Assembly (NCBI GenBank): GCA_937919225.1
Contig: CALFRH010000028.1
Span: 1 to 53,876, forward strand
Source: an uncultured Parvularcula sp.
GTDB lineage: Bacteria; Pseudomonadota; Alphaproteobacteria; Caulobacterales; Parvularculaceae
Length of the DNA stretch: 53,876 bases
Direction: 5' to 3'
The position numbers and the translations under genes are program-made. The notes under the pieces were generated by a model that was not told where the DNA came from, did no database searches, and was given only the letters and a program-made list of their open reading frames with translations. Below, in pieces: positions 8,887-19,608 of this stretch. The stretch's first letter is position 1; each line of letters opens with the position of its first letter.

Positions 8887-9939
8887 TTACAACCGTTCTT
8901 CCCGCCAAACGCCAAGTTTGTCTTGAACGGTTTTATCTGAAAAGCTGAATAGAACGAGATCATCAGCCGCTTCAATTTCTAAGCTATTCCAAGACGGAAC
9001 AACCAATACATCCTGAGGTGAGAGAGGGTAGTCTTGATGACTAATCCTCGCTGTCCCTTCTCCTTCGCATACGGTGTAGATTACTCCATCCGTTGATCGA
9101 TGAGGAAGAGTTGTCATCCCTTTTGGGATAAGCTGGCAAAAGCATGAGATGGTTTTCATCGTTGCACCTCCATGGAGGGGGTTGATGAACTCATACTTAT
9201 GGCCATCATAGGCATCAGGCGCAGTGGACGATGCCATCGTACCCAGCGCCTCCCGCCATTCCGCGAATGGGTAGTGAAATAAGGGTTGATCTTTCAGCGC
9301 CGCATCGTGATCCGTCCGCCGCACCGGCCTCAAGTTACGACCATATCGGTGACGCGTATCACCAGGCTCTCGGGTGACGGGGAACATATTTTCATTATAG
9401 CGTTCCGCATAGCTACAATCCAACATCTGTATGAGCGGGATATCAAGACCATCAAGCCAAACGACTGGATCCGCCGTTTCATTACCATGGTCATGCCACA
9501 GACCTGATGGTGTTAGTATCAGGTCAAAGGGTTCCATCAGAACCTTCTCCCCGTTCACCGCCGTATGCGCGCCACTTCCCTCTAAAACGAAACGCAGCGC
9601 GCTTTGTGCATGCCGATGACAGGGCGCCACCTCCCCAGGAAGCACAAGCTGTAACCCTGCATAAAGTGACTGCGTGATCGCAGAACTTCCAGGAAGACCT
9701 GGATTCTCTAAAATGAGGACGCGCCTTTCCGCCTGTTCAGCGGTGATGAGCTCCCCTGCTCGCATAAGATGCGAGCGTGCTACTGGATATGACCAAATGT
9801 GAGGCTTAGCAGGACTGCTTGGCTGGGCCGGAACAAGATTATGCAGCACCTCCCACAGAGGTGTCAGCTGGCACGCCGCGATGTCATCCTTAAACGATTG
9901 CATGTCAGCCATGGGTTCGGTGCCCCCCCTCAAGATCAT
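8887..9939 (-). CDS. Gentisate 1,2-dioxygenase (bicupin)
   Basis: 350 aa; PCHRHAQSALRFVLEGSGAHTAVNGEK, LTPSGLWHDHGN and a second cupin. Start may be the internal Met (MADMQSF) at 9909. Confidence 0.9.
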   Translation of the reverse strand: MILRGGTEPMADMQSFKDDIAACQLTPLWEVLHNLVPAQPSSPAKPHIWSYPVARSHLMRAGELITAEQAERRVLILENPGLPGSSAITQSLYAGLQLVLPGEVAPCHRHAQSALRFVLEGSGAHTAVNGEKVLMEPFDLILTPSGLWHDHGNETADPVVWLDGLDIPLIQMLDCSYAERYNENMFPVTREPGDTRHRYGRNLRPVRRTDHDAALKDQPLFHYPFAEWREALGTMASSTAPDAYDGHKYEFINPLHGGATMKTISCFCQLIPKGMTTLPHRSTDGVIYTVCEGEGTARISHQDYPLSPQDVLVVPSWNSLEIEAADDLVLFSFSDKTVQDKLGVWREERL

Positions 9940-10082
9940 CTCGCACTTTATTCACTAATTGAGAATTTATTATCATTAGGGAAAGATCTTTACAAGCGCC
10001 CCTCCTCCGCTCAGCTATTTTTTGACTTTGCTTCCGCACCACAATTGCCCTACGCAATATTGCTTATAGGTGAATAATTACG

Positions 10083-10895
10083 GTGGAGAGCAGTATTATG
10101 GCACGTAGGGGAAAGCCGGCGACAGCGACAACAGAGGAACGTCGCGGCATACAGTCCGTAGAGGTAAGCGCCGTCATCCTATCTGCTTTGTCGAGCGCGG
10201 GATCAGCGGTCTCCCTTAAGCAGCTTAGCGATATTACGCAGATGCCGCCGAGCAAAACCCATCGATACTTGTCAAGCTTTGTCCGTACCGGCCTTGTAAG
10301 ACAGGACGTGATAAGTGGACATTACGATCTCGGTCCAGCAGCGCTTGAACTTGGTTTGGCCGCCCTTTCCCGCCTTGATATAATGGAGTTGGCTCAGAGC
10401 GAAATGAAACTCCTCACGGAAAAAACGGGCCTGACGAGTATTTTGTCCGTATGGGGGCAACAAGGCCCAACCGTTGTCCGCTGGCAGCGGGCGCGGGAAC
10501 AGCTTATCACATCACTGGGTCTTGGCTCCATCTTACCTGTCACATTCTCAGCAACCGGACACGCCTTCCTGGCCTTTTTACCGCAGGCCCTTACGGCGAC
10601 CTTATCCAATAAGGAATTAGCAACCCAAAAAAACAAAACCCCTTCTTCGATGCGCCCACGAACCAAAAAAGAGCTTACAGACATCTTATCAGCAGTGAAG
10701 GCCACAGGGGTCGCTCATGCGGATAACTCGGTTATTCCTGGCTTACGGGCTATCGCGGCCCCTGTCCTCGACCACCAAAATGATGCTGCGGCAGTGATTA
10801 CTCTTATTGGTACGGATTATATATTTTCCGAAAGTGCTGAAGAAGTCGTAGACACATTGACAGCTGCGTGCAATCGTCTCTCTTTTAATCAATAG
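10083..10895 (+). CDS. IclR-family transcriptional regulator
   Basis: 270 aa; VSLKQLSDITQMPPSKTHRYLSSFVRTGLVRQ HTH and an IclR effector domain; divergent from the gentisate operon. Confidence 0.9.
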   Translation: MESSIMARRGKPATATTEERRGIQSVEVSAVILSALSSAGSAVSLKQLSDITQMPPSKTHRYLSSFVRTGLVRQDVISGHYDLGPAALELGLAALSRLDIMELAQSEMKLLTEKTGLTSILSVWGQQGPTVVRWQRAREQLITSLGLGSILPVTFSATGHAFLAFLPQALTATLSNKELATQKNKTPSSMRPRTKKELTDILSAVKATGVAHADNSVIPGLRAIAAPVLDHQNDAAAVITLIGTDYIFSESAEEVVDTLTAACNRLSFNQ

Positions 10896-10956
10896 CCTGG
10901 TTAGTAGCGACCCACGAATAGGAACCCGCCTGATAAATAGGTCGGTCGGCATCACC

Positions 10957-12630
10957 CTAAGACAGCTCGAGTTGCTCTATCATTGCGTCACGCATTTTAA
11001 ATTTTTGGTGTTTTCCAGTCACTGTCATCGGATACTCGTCAACAAACTGGATGTAGCGCGGAACTTTGTAGTAGGCGATTTGATCCTTACAAAAATCACG
11101 GATATCCTCATCGGTGAGATGAGTGCCGGACTTGAGTTTAATCCAGGCACAGAGTTCCTCGCCAAAGCGTTCATCTGGAACTCCAAAGACTTGCACATCT
11201 TGAATATCTGAATGGCGGTAAAGGAATTCCTCAATTTCCCGCGGATAAACGTTCTCACCGCCACGAATGACCATATCTTTCACGCGACCGGTGATGCGAC
11301 AATAGCCATTTTCATCAATGGTTGCGAGATCACCAGTCTTAAGCCAACCAGCATCATCGATGGTTTCAGTAGTCCTTTCGGGATCTCCCCAATAGCCCCG
11401 CATCACACAATAACCACGGGTACGTAGCTCTCCCTGAACGCCCCGCTCAACAACGTGACCACCTTCATCAACAATTTTTACTTCAACATGCGGATGGATG
11501 CGGCCAACGGTTGTCACGCGCAGTTCAACGCTATCATCAATGCTCGATTGAAAACTCACAGGACTTGTTTCAGTCATGCCGTAGGCAATAGTGACTTCAC
11601 TCATGTTCATCTCAGCGATCACGCGCTTCATCACTTCGATGGGGCAAAGAGAGCCCGCCATTATACCAGTACGCAGAGACGAAACGTCATAGCTTGAAAA
11701 TTCCGGATGATCTAATTGTGCGATAAACATCGTTGGCACGCCATAAAGAGCGGTACACTTCTCTTCCTGCACCGTTTTTAGGGTGATCTCAGCCTCGAAA
11801 ACAGGAGCCGGATAAACCATTGTTGCCCCGTGAGCAACGCAAGCGAGATTACCCATAACCATACCAAAGCAATGATATAGGGGTACTGGAATACAGACTT
11901 TATCTTTAGGCTGAAGGGCAATCGTCTTACCAACTAAATACCCATTATTCAGAATATTGAAATGCGAAAGTGTTGCCGCCTTTGGAAGGCCTGTTGTTCC
12001 TGAGGTAAACTGAATGTTGATAGGATCATCAGGTTGCAACGATGCCGATATCTCATCAACCTGGGCTATTAGCTCGGCATTTGCTTTTGCCTTGACGTCA
12101 GCCACATTAAACATACCGGGTGATCTATCTGCACCCATTCTAATAACATGCTCTAGACAGGGAACTGACTCTGACCGCAACGCACCAGGCTGGCACTTTG
12201 AAAGCTCAGGTATGAGTGTATCCAACAGCTGAAGATAATCGCTTGTCTTGAATTTCTCGGCCAAAACAATGCCGCGACATCCAACCTTGTTCAAGGCAAA
12301 TTCGAGCTCCGCGATACGATAAGCAGGATTAATACACACGAGTATAACGCCAAGCCGAGCAGTTGCGAACTGGGTCACTGTCCACTCCCACCCATTAGGT
12401 GACCAAATTCCGAGCCGATCCCCAGTCTTGAAGCCAAGACTCATCAGTCCGGCCGCAAACTCATCAACCTGTCTGGAAAACTCGCACCATGTCCACCTGA
12501 TGCCCTGATATGGGATAGAAAGAGCAATCTTATCTGAATGGGCGCTTACCGTTGCCTTTAACGCCTCAGGAATAGTCTCAAACCTAAGGGGCTCGTCACT
12601 CAGACCATTTACGTAACTCTTCATGTTCAC
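10957..12630 (-). CDS. AMP-binding acyl-CoA synthetase
   Basis: 557 aa; [59 protein letters not shown]. Confidence 0.9.
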   Translation of the reverse strand: MNMKSYVNGLSDEPLRFETIPEALKATVSAHSDKIALSIPYQGIRWTWCEFSRQVDEFAAGLMSLGFKTGDRLGIWSPNGWEWTVTQFATARLGVILVCINPAYRIAELEFALNKVGCRGIVLAEKFKTSDYLQLLDTLIPELSKCQPGALRSESVPCLEHVIRMGADRSPGMFNVADVKAKANAELIAQVDEISASLQPDDPINIQFTSGTTGLPKAATLSHFNILNNGYLVGKTIALQPKDKVCIPVPLYHCFGMVMGNLACVAHGATMVYPAPVFEAEITLKTVQEEKCTALYGVPTMFIAQLDHPEFSSYDVSSLRTGIMAGSLCPIEVMKRVIAEMNMSEVTIAYGMTETSPVSFQSSIDDSVELRVTTVGRIHPHVEVKIVDEGGHVVERGVQGELRTRGYCVMRGYWGDPERTTETIDDAGWLKTGDLATIDENGYCRITGRVKDMVIRGGENVYPREIEEFLYRHSDIQDVQVFGVPDERFGEELCAWIKLKSGTHLTDEDIRDFCKDQIAYYKVPRYIQFVDEYPMTVTGKHQKFKMRDAMIEQLELS

Positions 12631-12769
12631 TCCCTAATTTTTTTATTACGTTCGTATACAGTATTATCCGACTATTTGCTTTTAAATGGTCAAAGCAACC
12701 CACCTGTCTTAAAGCGCAAAACCATTTCATGAGCATTTGATTTAGTAGATGTTTCACCGGCAATATACC

Positions 12770-12781
12770 GTAGCATGCTAC
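12770..12781. promoter_or_regulatory. Palindromic operator candidate, site 2 (GTAGCATGCTAC)
   Basis: Exact consensus, 140 bp upstream of the acyl-CoA synthetase start. Confidence 0.7.
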
Positions 12782-12965
12782 ATATTAGCAAGTCTGTCTT
12801 ACCGAGGGTTGCGAGCATGTTTTGAATGGCCTTCACGAACTCTATTCAGGCCTGATCAGGAGTGCCCAAATGGTCGTACTAAACGAACCCAAATGCCCTT
12901 CCCCTTATCCTTCGAATTACTGATTTCACCTCCAAATGCTGACCCCCTCTCCGCTAAACTCCCGT

Positions 12966-13847
12966 TTAAGACCTCTGCTCCGTAAGGAGTTTTTCTTGGA
13001 AGGCGGCAACCCCCTCCAACGCCATCATCGCCTCAGCATCAACATTAGCGGCAAAGGCAAACCCAATAGATCGCCGTTGACGAAACCCATTGAGGGGAAT
13101 TTTTTGGACCCCGGGTGCGGCGTGTGATTGCGGCACTATCGTTATACCAAGGCCCGAGGCAATCATCGCCATCACCCGCTCATCCTGGGAAGACCGATAG
13201 GCAAAAAATGGCCGTACCCCCCGCTCAGTAAAAAAGCGGCTGGTCTCTGAAAGTGCCTCACATTGGCGCCGAACGATCATCACACTGTCGGATAAATCCT
13301 CTGCATTGACGGCCCCTTGGTCCGCAAATGGGTGCCCCTTTGGGAGGGCAACAGCATACCCCTCTTCAAACAGGGCTACCTCATGGAAGCGCTCGCTACC
13401 ACGCCCCACAAGGGTAAGTGCAAAGTCGATCCGCTCCTGGGCCAACTTGCTTGTCAACTCTCTCTCCGATCCATCCATCATTTCGATCCGTATGCGCGGA
13501 TCTTTGCGCTGCATCACCCCAATCGCTTTCGAGACCAAGCGGGCAGAGATCGTCGACAAAACGCCGACCCTCAAAATCTTGATCGGCTCAATATCTTGCA
13601 CCGCTGCGATGGATTGATTGAACTCACTCTCAATTCTGCGAGCGTAAGGCAGAAAACGCGCGCCCGCTTCGGTGAGGTGAACACGCCTATTGGTTCGGTG
13701 AAAAACGCTTTTGCCTAACTTCTCCTCGAGCTTGGCAATACCCGCCGATAAGGTTGGCTGAGTGACATTCTCAGCCCGCGCGGCATTTGAGAAATTACCG
13801 CCATCGACAACAGCTAAAAAATATCGAATGACGTAACGCTCTATCAT
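12966..13847 (-). CDS. LysR-family transcriptional regulator
   Basis: 293 aa; N-terminal HTH (FLAVVDGGNFSNAARAENVTQPTLSAGIAKLEEKLG); divergent from ivd. Confidence 0.9.
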   Translation of the reverse strand: MIERYVIRYFLAVVDGGNFSNAARAENVTQPTLSAGIAKLEEKLGKSVFHRTNRRVHLTEAGARFLPYARRIESEFNQSIAAVQDIEPIKILRVGVLSTISARLVSKAIGVMQRKDPRIRIEMMDGSERELTSKLAQERIDFALTLVGRGSERFHEVALFEEGYAVALPKGHPFADQGAVNAEDLSDSVMIVRRQCEALSETSRFFTERGVRPFFAYRSSQDERVMAMIASGLGITIVPQSHAAPGVQKIPLNGFRQRRSIGFAFAANVDAEAMMALEGVAAFQEKLLTEQRS

Positions 13848-13860
13848 AGATACTGTCTAT
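13846..13860. promoter_or_regulatory. Candidate LysR-box (ATAGA-N5-TCTAT, fits T-N11-A)
   Basis: Inverted repeat ATAGATACTGTCTAT overlapping the lysR start codon, in the divergent lysR/ivd promoter region. Confidence 0.45.
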
Positions 13861-13942
13861 ACTATACCCACCCAGATTTCAATTTTATCGATCCTGGCAG
13901 AGCTGGTAGAATTTTGTTCTCCGCTACCGGCAGGTTTACACC

Positions 13943-15094
13943 ATGACCCATTTTGATTTTTTGCTCGGCAATACCGTCGATATGATCAGGGAGACCACTG
14001 AACGGTTTGCCCGTGACCGCCTGGCCCCGATCGCGGCTGAAGTTGACGCGACCGACGAGTGTCCAAGGGAGATCTGGCAAGAGATGGGGGCGCTTGGTCT
14101 TCTTGGCCTCACTGTTGAGGAAAAAGACGGCGGCCTTGGCCTTGGTTATCTTGAGCATGTTGTCGTGATGGAAGAAATCTCCCGTGCGTCGGCGTCGATC
14201 GGATTGTCCTATGGGGCGCACTCAAACCTGTGTGTTAATCAAATTCGGCGCTGGGGAAATGATGCGCAAAAGGCAAAATATCTGCCCAAGCTCATCTCGG
14301 GCGAGCATGTGGGCGCCCTTGCCATGTCAGAGGCGGGCGCTGGGTCAGATGTGATGAGCATGGGACTGCGAGCCAAGCCGGTTGATGGCGGTTACCTCCT
14401 TAATGGGACAAAATTCTGGATCACCAATTGTCCAATTGCAGATACATATGGCTTCTATGCCAAAACAATCCCCGTAGCCGTGTCCAAGAGCGGCTCAACA
14501 TTCCTGGTTGAAAAAGGGTTTGGCGGTTTTTCATGCTCCCGAAAAATTGATAAGATGGGCATGCGGGGGTCCTATACGGGCGAACTGGTATTCGAGAATT
14601 GCTTCGTACCAGAAGAAAATATCATGGGCGACATCGGTCAGGGGGCGGCCATTTTGATGAGCGGCCTTGACTATGAGCGCGCCGTGCTTGCCGGCGGTCC
14701 ACTGGGGATCATGCAGGCCTGCATTGATACGGTTCTGCCCTATGCGCGAGAACGGACACAGTTTGGAAAGCCAATCGGTGACTTCCAGCTTATGCAGGCC
14801 AAACTGGCTGACATGTACGTCGCCCTCAATTCGGCACGCGCCTATGTGTACTCTGTCGCCCGGTCGTGCGACGCAGGCAAGACGACACGCTTTGATGCCG
14901 CGGGCGCTATCCTTATGGCTTCTGAAAATGCTGTCAAAACCTCCATTGAGGCGATCCAAGCCATGGGCGGAGCGGGCTATACCAAAGAGTGGCCCGTTGA
15001 ACGTTTTGCGCGTGACGCGAAACTTTATGATATTGGGGCCGGTACGAACGAAATACGTCGCTTTTTGATTGGCCGGGAGTTGATGAAAGGATGA
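13943..15094 (+). CDS. liuA: Isovaleryl-CoA dehydrogenase (acyl-CoA dehydrogenase)
   Basis: 383 aa; [52 protein letters not shown]; adjacent to mccB and mccA. Confidence 0.85.
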   Translation: MTHFDFLLGNTVDMIRETTERFARDRLAPIAAEVDATDECPREIWQEMGALGLLGLTVEEKDGGLGLGYLEHVVVMEEISRASASIGLSYGAHSNLCVNQIRRWGNDAQKAKYLPKLISGEHVGALAMSEAGAGSDVMSMGLRAKPVDGGYLLNGTKFWITNCPIADTYGFYAKTIPVAVSKSGSTFLVEKGFGGFSCSRKIDKMGMRGSYTGELVFENCFVPEENIMGDIGQGAAILMSGLDYERAVLAGGPLGIMQACIDTVLPYARERTQFGKPIGDFQLMQAKLADMYVALNSARAYVYSVARSCDAGKTTRFDAAGAILMASENAVKTSIEAIQAMGGAGYTKEWPVERFARDAKLYDIGAGTNEIRRFLIGRELMKG

Positions 15095-16692
15095 GCCGAA
15101 CAATCCTGAAATCAAGCATCGATAGCGAATCAGCAACATTTAAGGCGAACCGCGACGCTAATATTGCGCTAAAAGAGAAGCTGTACACAGATATTGCATC
15201 GGCCAGCCTAGGGGGCAGCGAGCGCGCACGGGAGAAACATGTCTCACGCGGCAAGTTACTGCCCCGCGACCGGGTCCACCGATTGCTCGACCCTGGCACA
15301 GCTTTTCTGGAGATTGGCCAGCTAGCCGCAAATGGTCTTTATGATGACGCAGTGCCCGGCGCGGGCGTTATCGCGGGCATTGGGCAAGTCTGCGGTCGCC
15401 AGGTGATGGTTGTGGCCAATGATGCGACGGTCAAGGGCGGCACCTACTATCCGATGACGGTGAAGAAACATGTGCGAGCCCAAGAGATCGCGCTGGAAAA
15501 TCACCTGCCGTGCATCTATCTAGTGGATTCTGGGGGGGCGAACCTACCCCGCCAGGACGAGGTTTTTCCCGACAAAGATCACTTTGGCCGTATTTTTTAC
15601 AATCAAGCTAATTTATCTGCTTACGGCATTCCCCAGATTGCCTGTGTGATGGGAAGTTGTACCGCCGGCGGCGCTTATGTCCCCGCCATGTGTGACGAGA
15701 GCATTATTGTGCGCGAACAGGGCACTATCTTCCTCGCGGGGCCCCCATTGGTGAAGGCCGCCACCGGCGAAGAAATCTCCGCAGAAGACCTGGGGGGAGG
15801 CTTTGTACACGCGCGCGAATCCGGTGTGGTCGATCATCTGGCGGACAATGACGAACATGCGCTGCTGAAGGTGCGGGACATTGTGGCGACCTTCAAACCG
15901 AACAGGGTGCCAACACTCAATATTAAGGGCCCGGTTTCCCCGCACTATGACCCGACAGAGATCTACGGCATTATTCCTCAGGATCTCCGTACACCCTTTG
16001 ATGTGCGAGATGTCATCGCACGCTTGGTTGATGGATCTGCATTCCATGAGTTTAAGCCAGAATACGGCCAAACCCTGGTGTGTGGCTTTACCCATATCTG
16101 GGGCATGCCTGTCGCGATCATCGCCAATAACGGCATTTTATTCTCTGAAAGCGCCTTAAAGGGCGCCCACTTCATCGAGCTTGCATGCCAAAGGCAGACA
16201 CCCCTCCTCTTTTTACAGAATATTTCTGGGTTTATGGTCGGCGGGAAATATGAGCGCGACGGCATTGCGAAGAATGGCGCGAAACTTGTCACCGCCGTTG
16301 CAACCGCGCAAGTCCCTAAAATTACTGTTCTGATCGGTGGGTCATTTGGCGCAGGAAACTACGGGATGTGCGGACGCGCGTACCAACCACGCTTTTTGTT
16401 CACCTGGCCCAATAGCCGGATCTCCGTCATGGGCGGCGAACAAGCCGCCTCGGTCCTGGCAACCGTACATCGCGATGCAGACAAATGGTCCGACGAAGAA
16501 ACAGAGGCCTTCAAGAAACCCGTCCGTGAACGCTATGAAGCGCAAGGAAACCCCTGGTACGCAACGGCCCGTCTTTGGGATGATGGTATTATCGACCCCG
16601 CTCAAACACGGGATGTGCTCGGCATGGCCTTCTCTGCATGTTTGAACGCCCCTGTGCCCGAGCGGGCACAATTTGGCGTCTTTAGGATGTAG
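15091..16692 (+). CDS. liuB: Methylcrotonyl-CoA carboxylase carboxyltransferase (beta) subunit
   Basis: 533 aa; [65 protein letters not shown]; 4-bp overlap with liuA. Confidence 0.9.
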   Translation: MSRTILKSSIDSESATFKANRDANIALKEKLYTDIASASLGGSERAREKHVSRGKLLPRDRVHRLLDPGTAFLEIGQLAANGLYDDAVPGAGVIAGIGQVCGRQVMVVANDATVKGGTYYPMTVKKHVRAQEIALENHLPCIYLVDSGGANLPRQDEVFPDKDHFGRIFYNQANLSAYGIPQIACVMGSCTAGGAYVPAMCDESIIVREQGTIFLAGPPLVKAATGEEISAEDLGGGFVHARESGVVDHLADNDEHALLKVRDIVATFKPNRVPTLNIKGPVSPHYDPTEIYGIIPQDLRTPFDVRDVIARLVDGSAFHEFKPEYGQTLVCGFTHIWGMPVAIIANNGILFSESALKGAHFIELACQRQTPLLFLQNISGFMVGGKYERDGIAKNGAKLVTAVATAQVPKITVLIGGSFGAGNYGMCGRAYQPRFLFTWPNSRISVMGGEQAASVLATVHRDADKWSDEETEAFKKPVRERYEAQGNPWYATARLWDDGIIDPAQTRDVLGMAFSACLNAPVPERAQFGVFRM

Positions 16693-16701
16693 GGGAAAGA
16701 A

Positions 16702-18606
16702 ATGATCAAATCCGTTCTCATCGCCAATCGCGGCGAGATAGCCTGCCGTGTTATTCGCACCGCTCGTCACCTCGGCATACGCACCGTTGCTGTCTACTCT
16801 GATGCAGATGCCCATGCGCCCCACGCCGCACTCGCGGATGACAGCGTCCGTATCGGCCCTCCTCCAGCTGCTGAAAGCTACTTGCTAGGTAAGCGTATTA
16901 TCGAGGCAGCGAAACATACGGGCGCAGAAGCCATCCATCCTGGTTATGGTTTTTTGTCTGAAAACGCAGACTTTGCTGAGGCCGTTATCAAGGCTGGCCT
17001 CATTTGGGTTGGCCCCCCGCCAAGCGCTATTCGCACGATGGGGCTAAAGGATGCTGCGAAATCGCTGATGATGGCAGCGAATGTTCCGACGACCCCTGGT
17101 TATCTTGGCGAAGACCAGTCTCCAAACACCTTACGGGCAGAAGCGGAGAAGATTGGGTTTCCGGTCTTGATCAAAGCCGTTGCAGGGGGCGGCGGGAAAG
17201 GCATGCGCCGCTGTGAGCAAGCGAGCGAATTTGCCGACGCGCTTGAGAGCTGCCGACGCGAGGCCAAGTCAGCTTTTGGTGACGACCACGTCCTTCTTGA
17301 AAAGTGGATTACCAACCCCCGCCATATCGAAGTGCAAGTCTTCGGCGACAACCACGGTAATCATGTCCACCTGTTCGAGCGCGATTGCACTCTGCAACGG
17401 CGCCATCAAAAAGTTATTGAGGAGGCCCCTGCCCCCGGCATGGACGAAGCGACCCGCGACGCCATTTGCACCGCCGCGGTTCGGGCCGCCAAAGCCGTTG
17501 ACTATGTTGGGGCGGGTACTGTTGAATTCATCGCAGACGGATCTGCACAGCTCGATGCCGACAAGATCTGGTTCATGGAAATGAACACCCGCCTTCAGGT
17601 GGAACATCCAGTGACGGAGATGATTACCGGCGTTGATTTAGTTGAGTGGCAGCTACGGGTGGCATCAGGTGAGCCTCTGCCCAAGAAACAGGACGACCTA
17701 TCGATCACGGGCTGGGCGATGGAAGCTCGCCTTTATGCTGAAAATCCGTCAACAGGCTTCCTACCATCAGTTGGACGTTTGGATGTACTCGCGCTGCCGG
17801 ATGGGGGTCGCGTGGATACGGGCGTGAAAGCGGGCGGCAAAGTCTCGCCGTTCTACGACCCGATGATCTCAAAGCTGATTTCCCATGGCGTCAGCCGCGA
17901 TGAAGCGCGGTCTCGTCTCGCAACCGCATGCGATAATGTGGTCACCTATCCTGTGCAAAATAATGCTGGATTTCTCGCCCGGTTACTCCGTGAACAAGCA
18001 TTTGCCGACGCAGATGTGACGACGGGGTACATTGGTGACCACCTTGATCGCCTGTGCACCCGCCCAACAGCAACGGAGGAAGGCCTCGGCGCCGCAGCAT
18101 CACTGCTTTTCGCTCAGGAACAAAATGACCATCATGCGGAGCAAAGGGGAGCTGCTTCTGTTTGGTCTACCCTGTCAGGTTTCCGATTATCTGCACCTGC
18201 CAATAATGAGGCGCACATTCATCTGGATGGGGAACCGCGCGACGTAACACTTTTAGATCACCAGCCCTATTCAACAAGACTCTTCGATCAAGACGGAGAT
18301 GTTATTCTTGTAGAAAAAGGTTGGCCGTTTCTCGTCAGCCTACCTGTCCATACCCCAGAAGACGAGTTGGACAGCGCCAGCGGGACCATCACCTCGCCAA
18401 TGCCTGGCAGCGTAACCTCGATCGCTGTCGAACAAGGCGCCAGCATCAAAAAAGGGGATCTACTGATCACCCTAGAAGCGATGAAAATGGAACACGCCCT
18501 CAAAGCCCCCTTCGACGGTGTCATCACCGAGCTTTTAGCGTCAGTCGGCGACCAACTGCCCGAGGGCACAAAGCTGTTGACGATGACGCCGGTGACTGAG
18601 GCGTAA
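16702..18606 (+). CDS. liuD: Methylcrotonyl-CoA carboxylase biotin-containing (alpha) subunit
   Basis: 634 aa; biotin carboxylase N-terminus IANRGEIACRVIRTAR, EMNTRLQVEHPVTEMITG, C-terminal LEAMKMEH. Confidence 0.9.
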   Translation: MIKSVLIANRGEIACRVIRTARHLGIRTVAVYSDADAHAPHAALADDSVRIGPPPAAESYLLGKRIIEAAKHTGAEAIHPGYGFLSENADFAEAVIKAGLIWVGPPPSAIRTMGLKDAAKSLMMAANVPTTPGYLGEDQSPNTLRAEAEKIGFPVLIKAVAGGGGKGMRRCEQASEFADALESCRREAKSAFGDDHVLLEKWITNPRHIEVQVFGDNHGNHVHLFERDCTLQRRHQKVIEEAPAPGMDEATRDAICTAAVRAAKAVDYVGAGTVEFIADGSAQLDADKIWFMEMNTRLQVEHPVTEMITGVDLVEWQLRVASGEPLPKKQDDLSITGWAMEARLYAENPSTGFLPSVGRLDVLALPDGGRVDTGVKAGGKVSPFYDPMISKLISHGVSRDEARSRLATACDNVVTYPVQNNAGFLARLLREQAFADADVTTGYIGDHLDRLCTRPTATEEGLGAAASLLFAQEQNDHHAEQRGAASVWSTLSGFRLSAPANNEAHIHLDGEPRDVTLLDHQPYSTRLFDQDGDVILVEKGWPFLVSLPVHTPEDELDSASGTITSPMPGSVTSIAVEQGASIKKGDLLITLEAMKMEHALKAPFDGVITELLASVGDQLPEGTKLLTMTPVTEA

Positions 18607-18700
18607 ACGTCCAAGAGCGCTCAGGGAAGCACGCGGCATCAAATTTAATAACTCAACGTGGCGAAGCAGTTTAAGGTGCTCACTTAGACCCAATATAACT

Positions 18701-19129
18701 CTAACCAGGGTTAGAACTGTATGTGGCGCGCCCAACGGCTACTAGCTTTTCTCCGTCATGGGAAAAAACATCAACGTCAACGACCCCAACGCTCCGTCCA
18801 GCCCGACGAACCTTTGCGATAGCGCGTAGACCAGGCGCCATGCCTGGCCGCAAATAGTCTGTTCTAAAATTAATAGTTGGGACGCCATGGCCCAACACGA
18901 ACCCGAGCGCAAAACACCCAACTGTATCAATCAAAGCGGCAATCGGCCCACCATGAAACTGACCGCTGCCCGCAAGGCGCTCACCTAAATCGGAGAATGG
19001 CATCGTCATCTCTAACTCCTGCGCCTCATAATCCCATCGCTCCGCTTTCATCTCAAATGCTTTGATAAACGGCGATGTGTCTAAACTAGCCTGCACATCG
19101 GCAACCGTAGCATCATTACTCATATTCAT
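18701..19129 (-). CDS. PaaI-like hotdog thioesterase
   Basis: 142 aa; FHGGPIAALIDTVGCFALG hotdog-fold motif. Confidence 0.8.
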   Translation of the reverse strand: MNMSNDATVADVQASLDTSPFIKAFEMKAERWDYEAQELEMTMPFSDLGERLAGSGQFHGGPIAALIDTVGCFALGFVLGHGVPTINFRTDYLRPGMAPGLRAIAKVRRAGRSVGVVDVDVFSHDGEKLVAVGRATYSSNPG

Positions 19130-19522
19130 ACTTTCAACTCCAATTTAGCGACTGAGTGAACGACGCCCACGCAACGCAATCAGCATTTTTTCGAAGATTA
19201 TAGATGTACGCGACTCAGGTCTGAGTCAGTTTTGTTGACAAAGTGGTTCCTTCATTGATTAGGGTGATCGTTTCAAAGGGAAAATTTCTACACTTTCCCT
19301 ATGCAGAATTTCCTAGGATAGCGGAGCCTCACCAAAAGCGCGCCGAGGATGTTCACCACCTGTTTGTTTCAATCTCCAAAGTGATAGTGAGTCACTGACA
19401 AGAAGCACGTGGAAGTATCCACTATACCGAGCATCCGCATCTCGTCCCTCGCCTCAAGTTGTTATAGCATAAAAAGCCAACGCACATTTCCACGTTCTGG
19501 GTCCCTAATTCGACAATTGATA

Positions 19523-19551
19523 TTGACTTGCAACAACTGCACCCTCATTAT
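19523..19551 (+). promoter_or_regulatory. Putative sigma70-type promoter (TTGACT-N17-CATTAT) for the ABC exporter operon
   Basis: -35-like TTGACT at 19523-19528, -10-like CATTAT at 19546-19551, immediately followed by operator candidate site 3. Confidence 0.4.
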
Positions 19552-19563
19552 TTCGCATGCTAC
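19552..19563. promoter_or_regulatory. Palindromic operator candidate, site 3 (TTCGCATGCTAC, degenerate left arm)
   Basis: 10/12 match to GTAGCATGCTAC, 45 bp upstream of the ABC exporter ORF. Confidence 0.45.
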
Positions 19564-19608
19564 TTTTTATATATAAATCACTTACCCGCACAATAGAAAA
19601 AGCCTACC

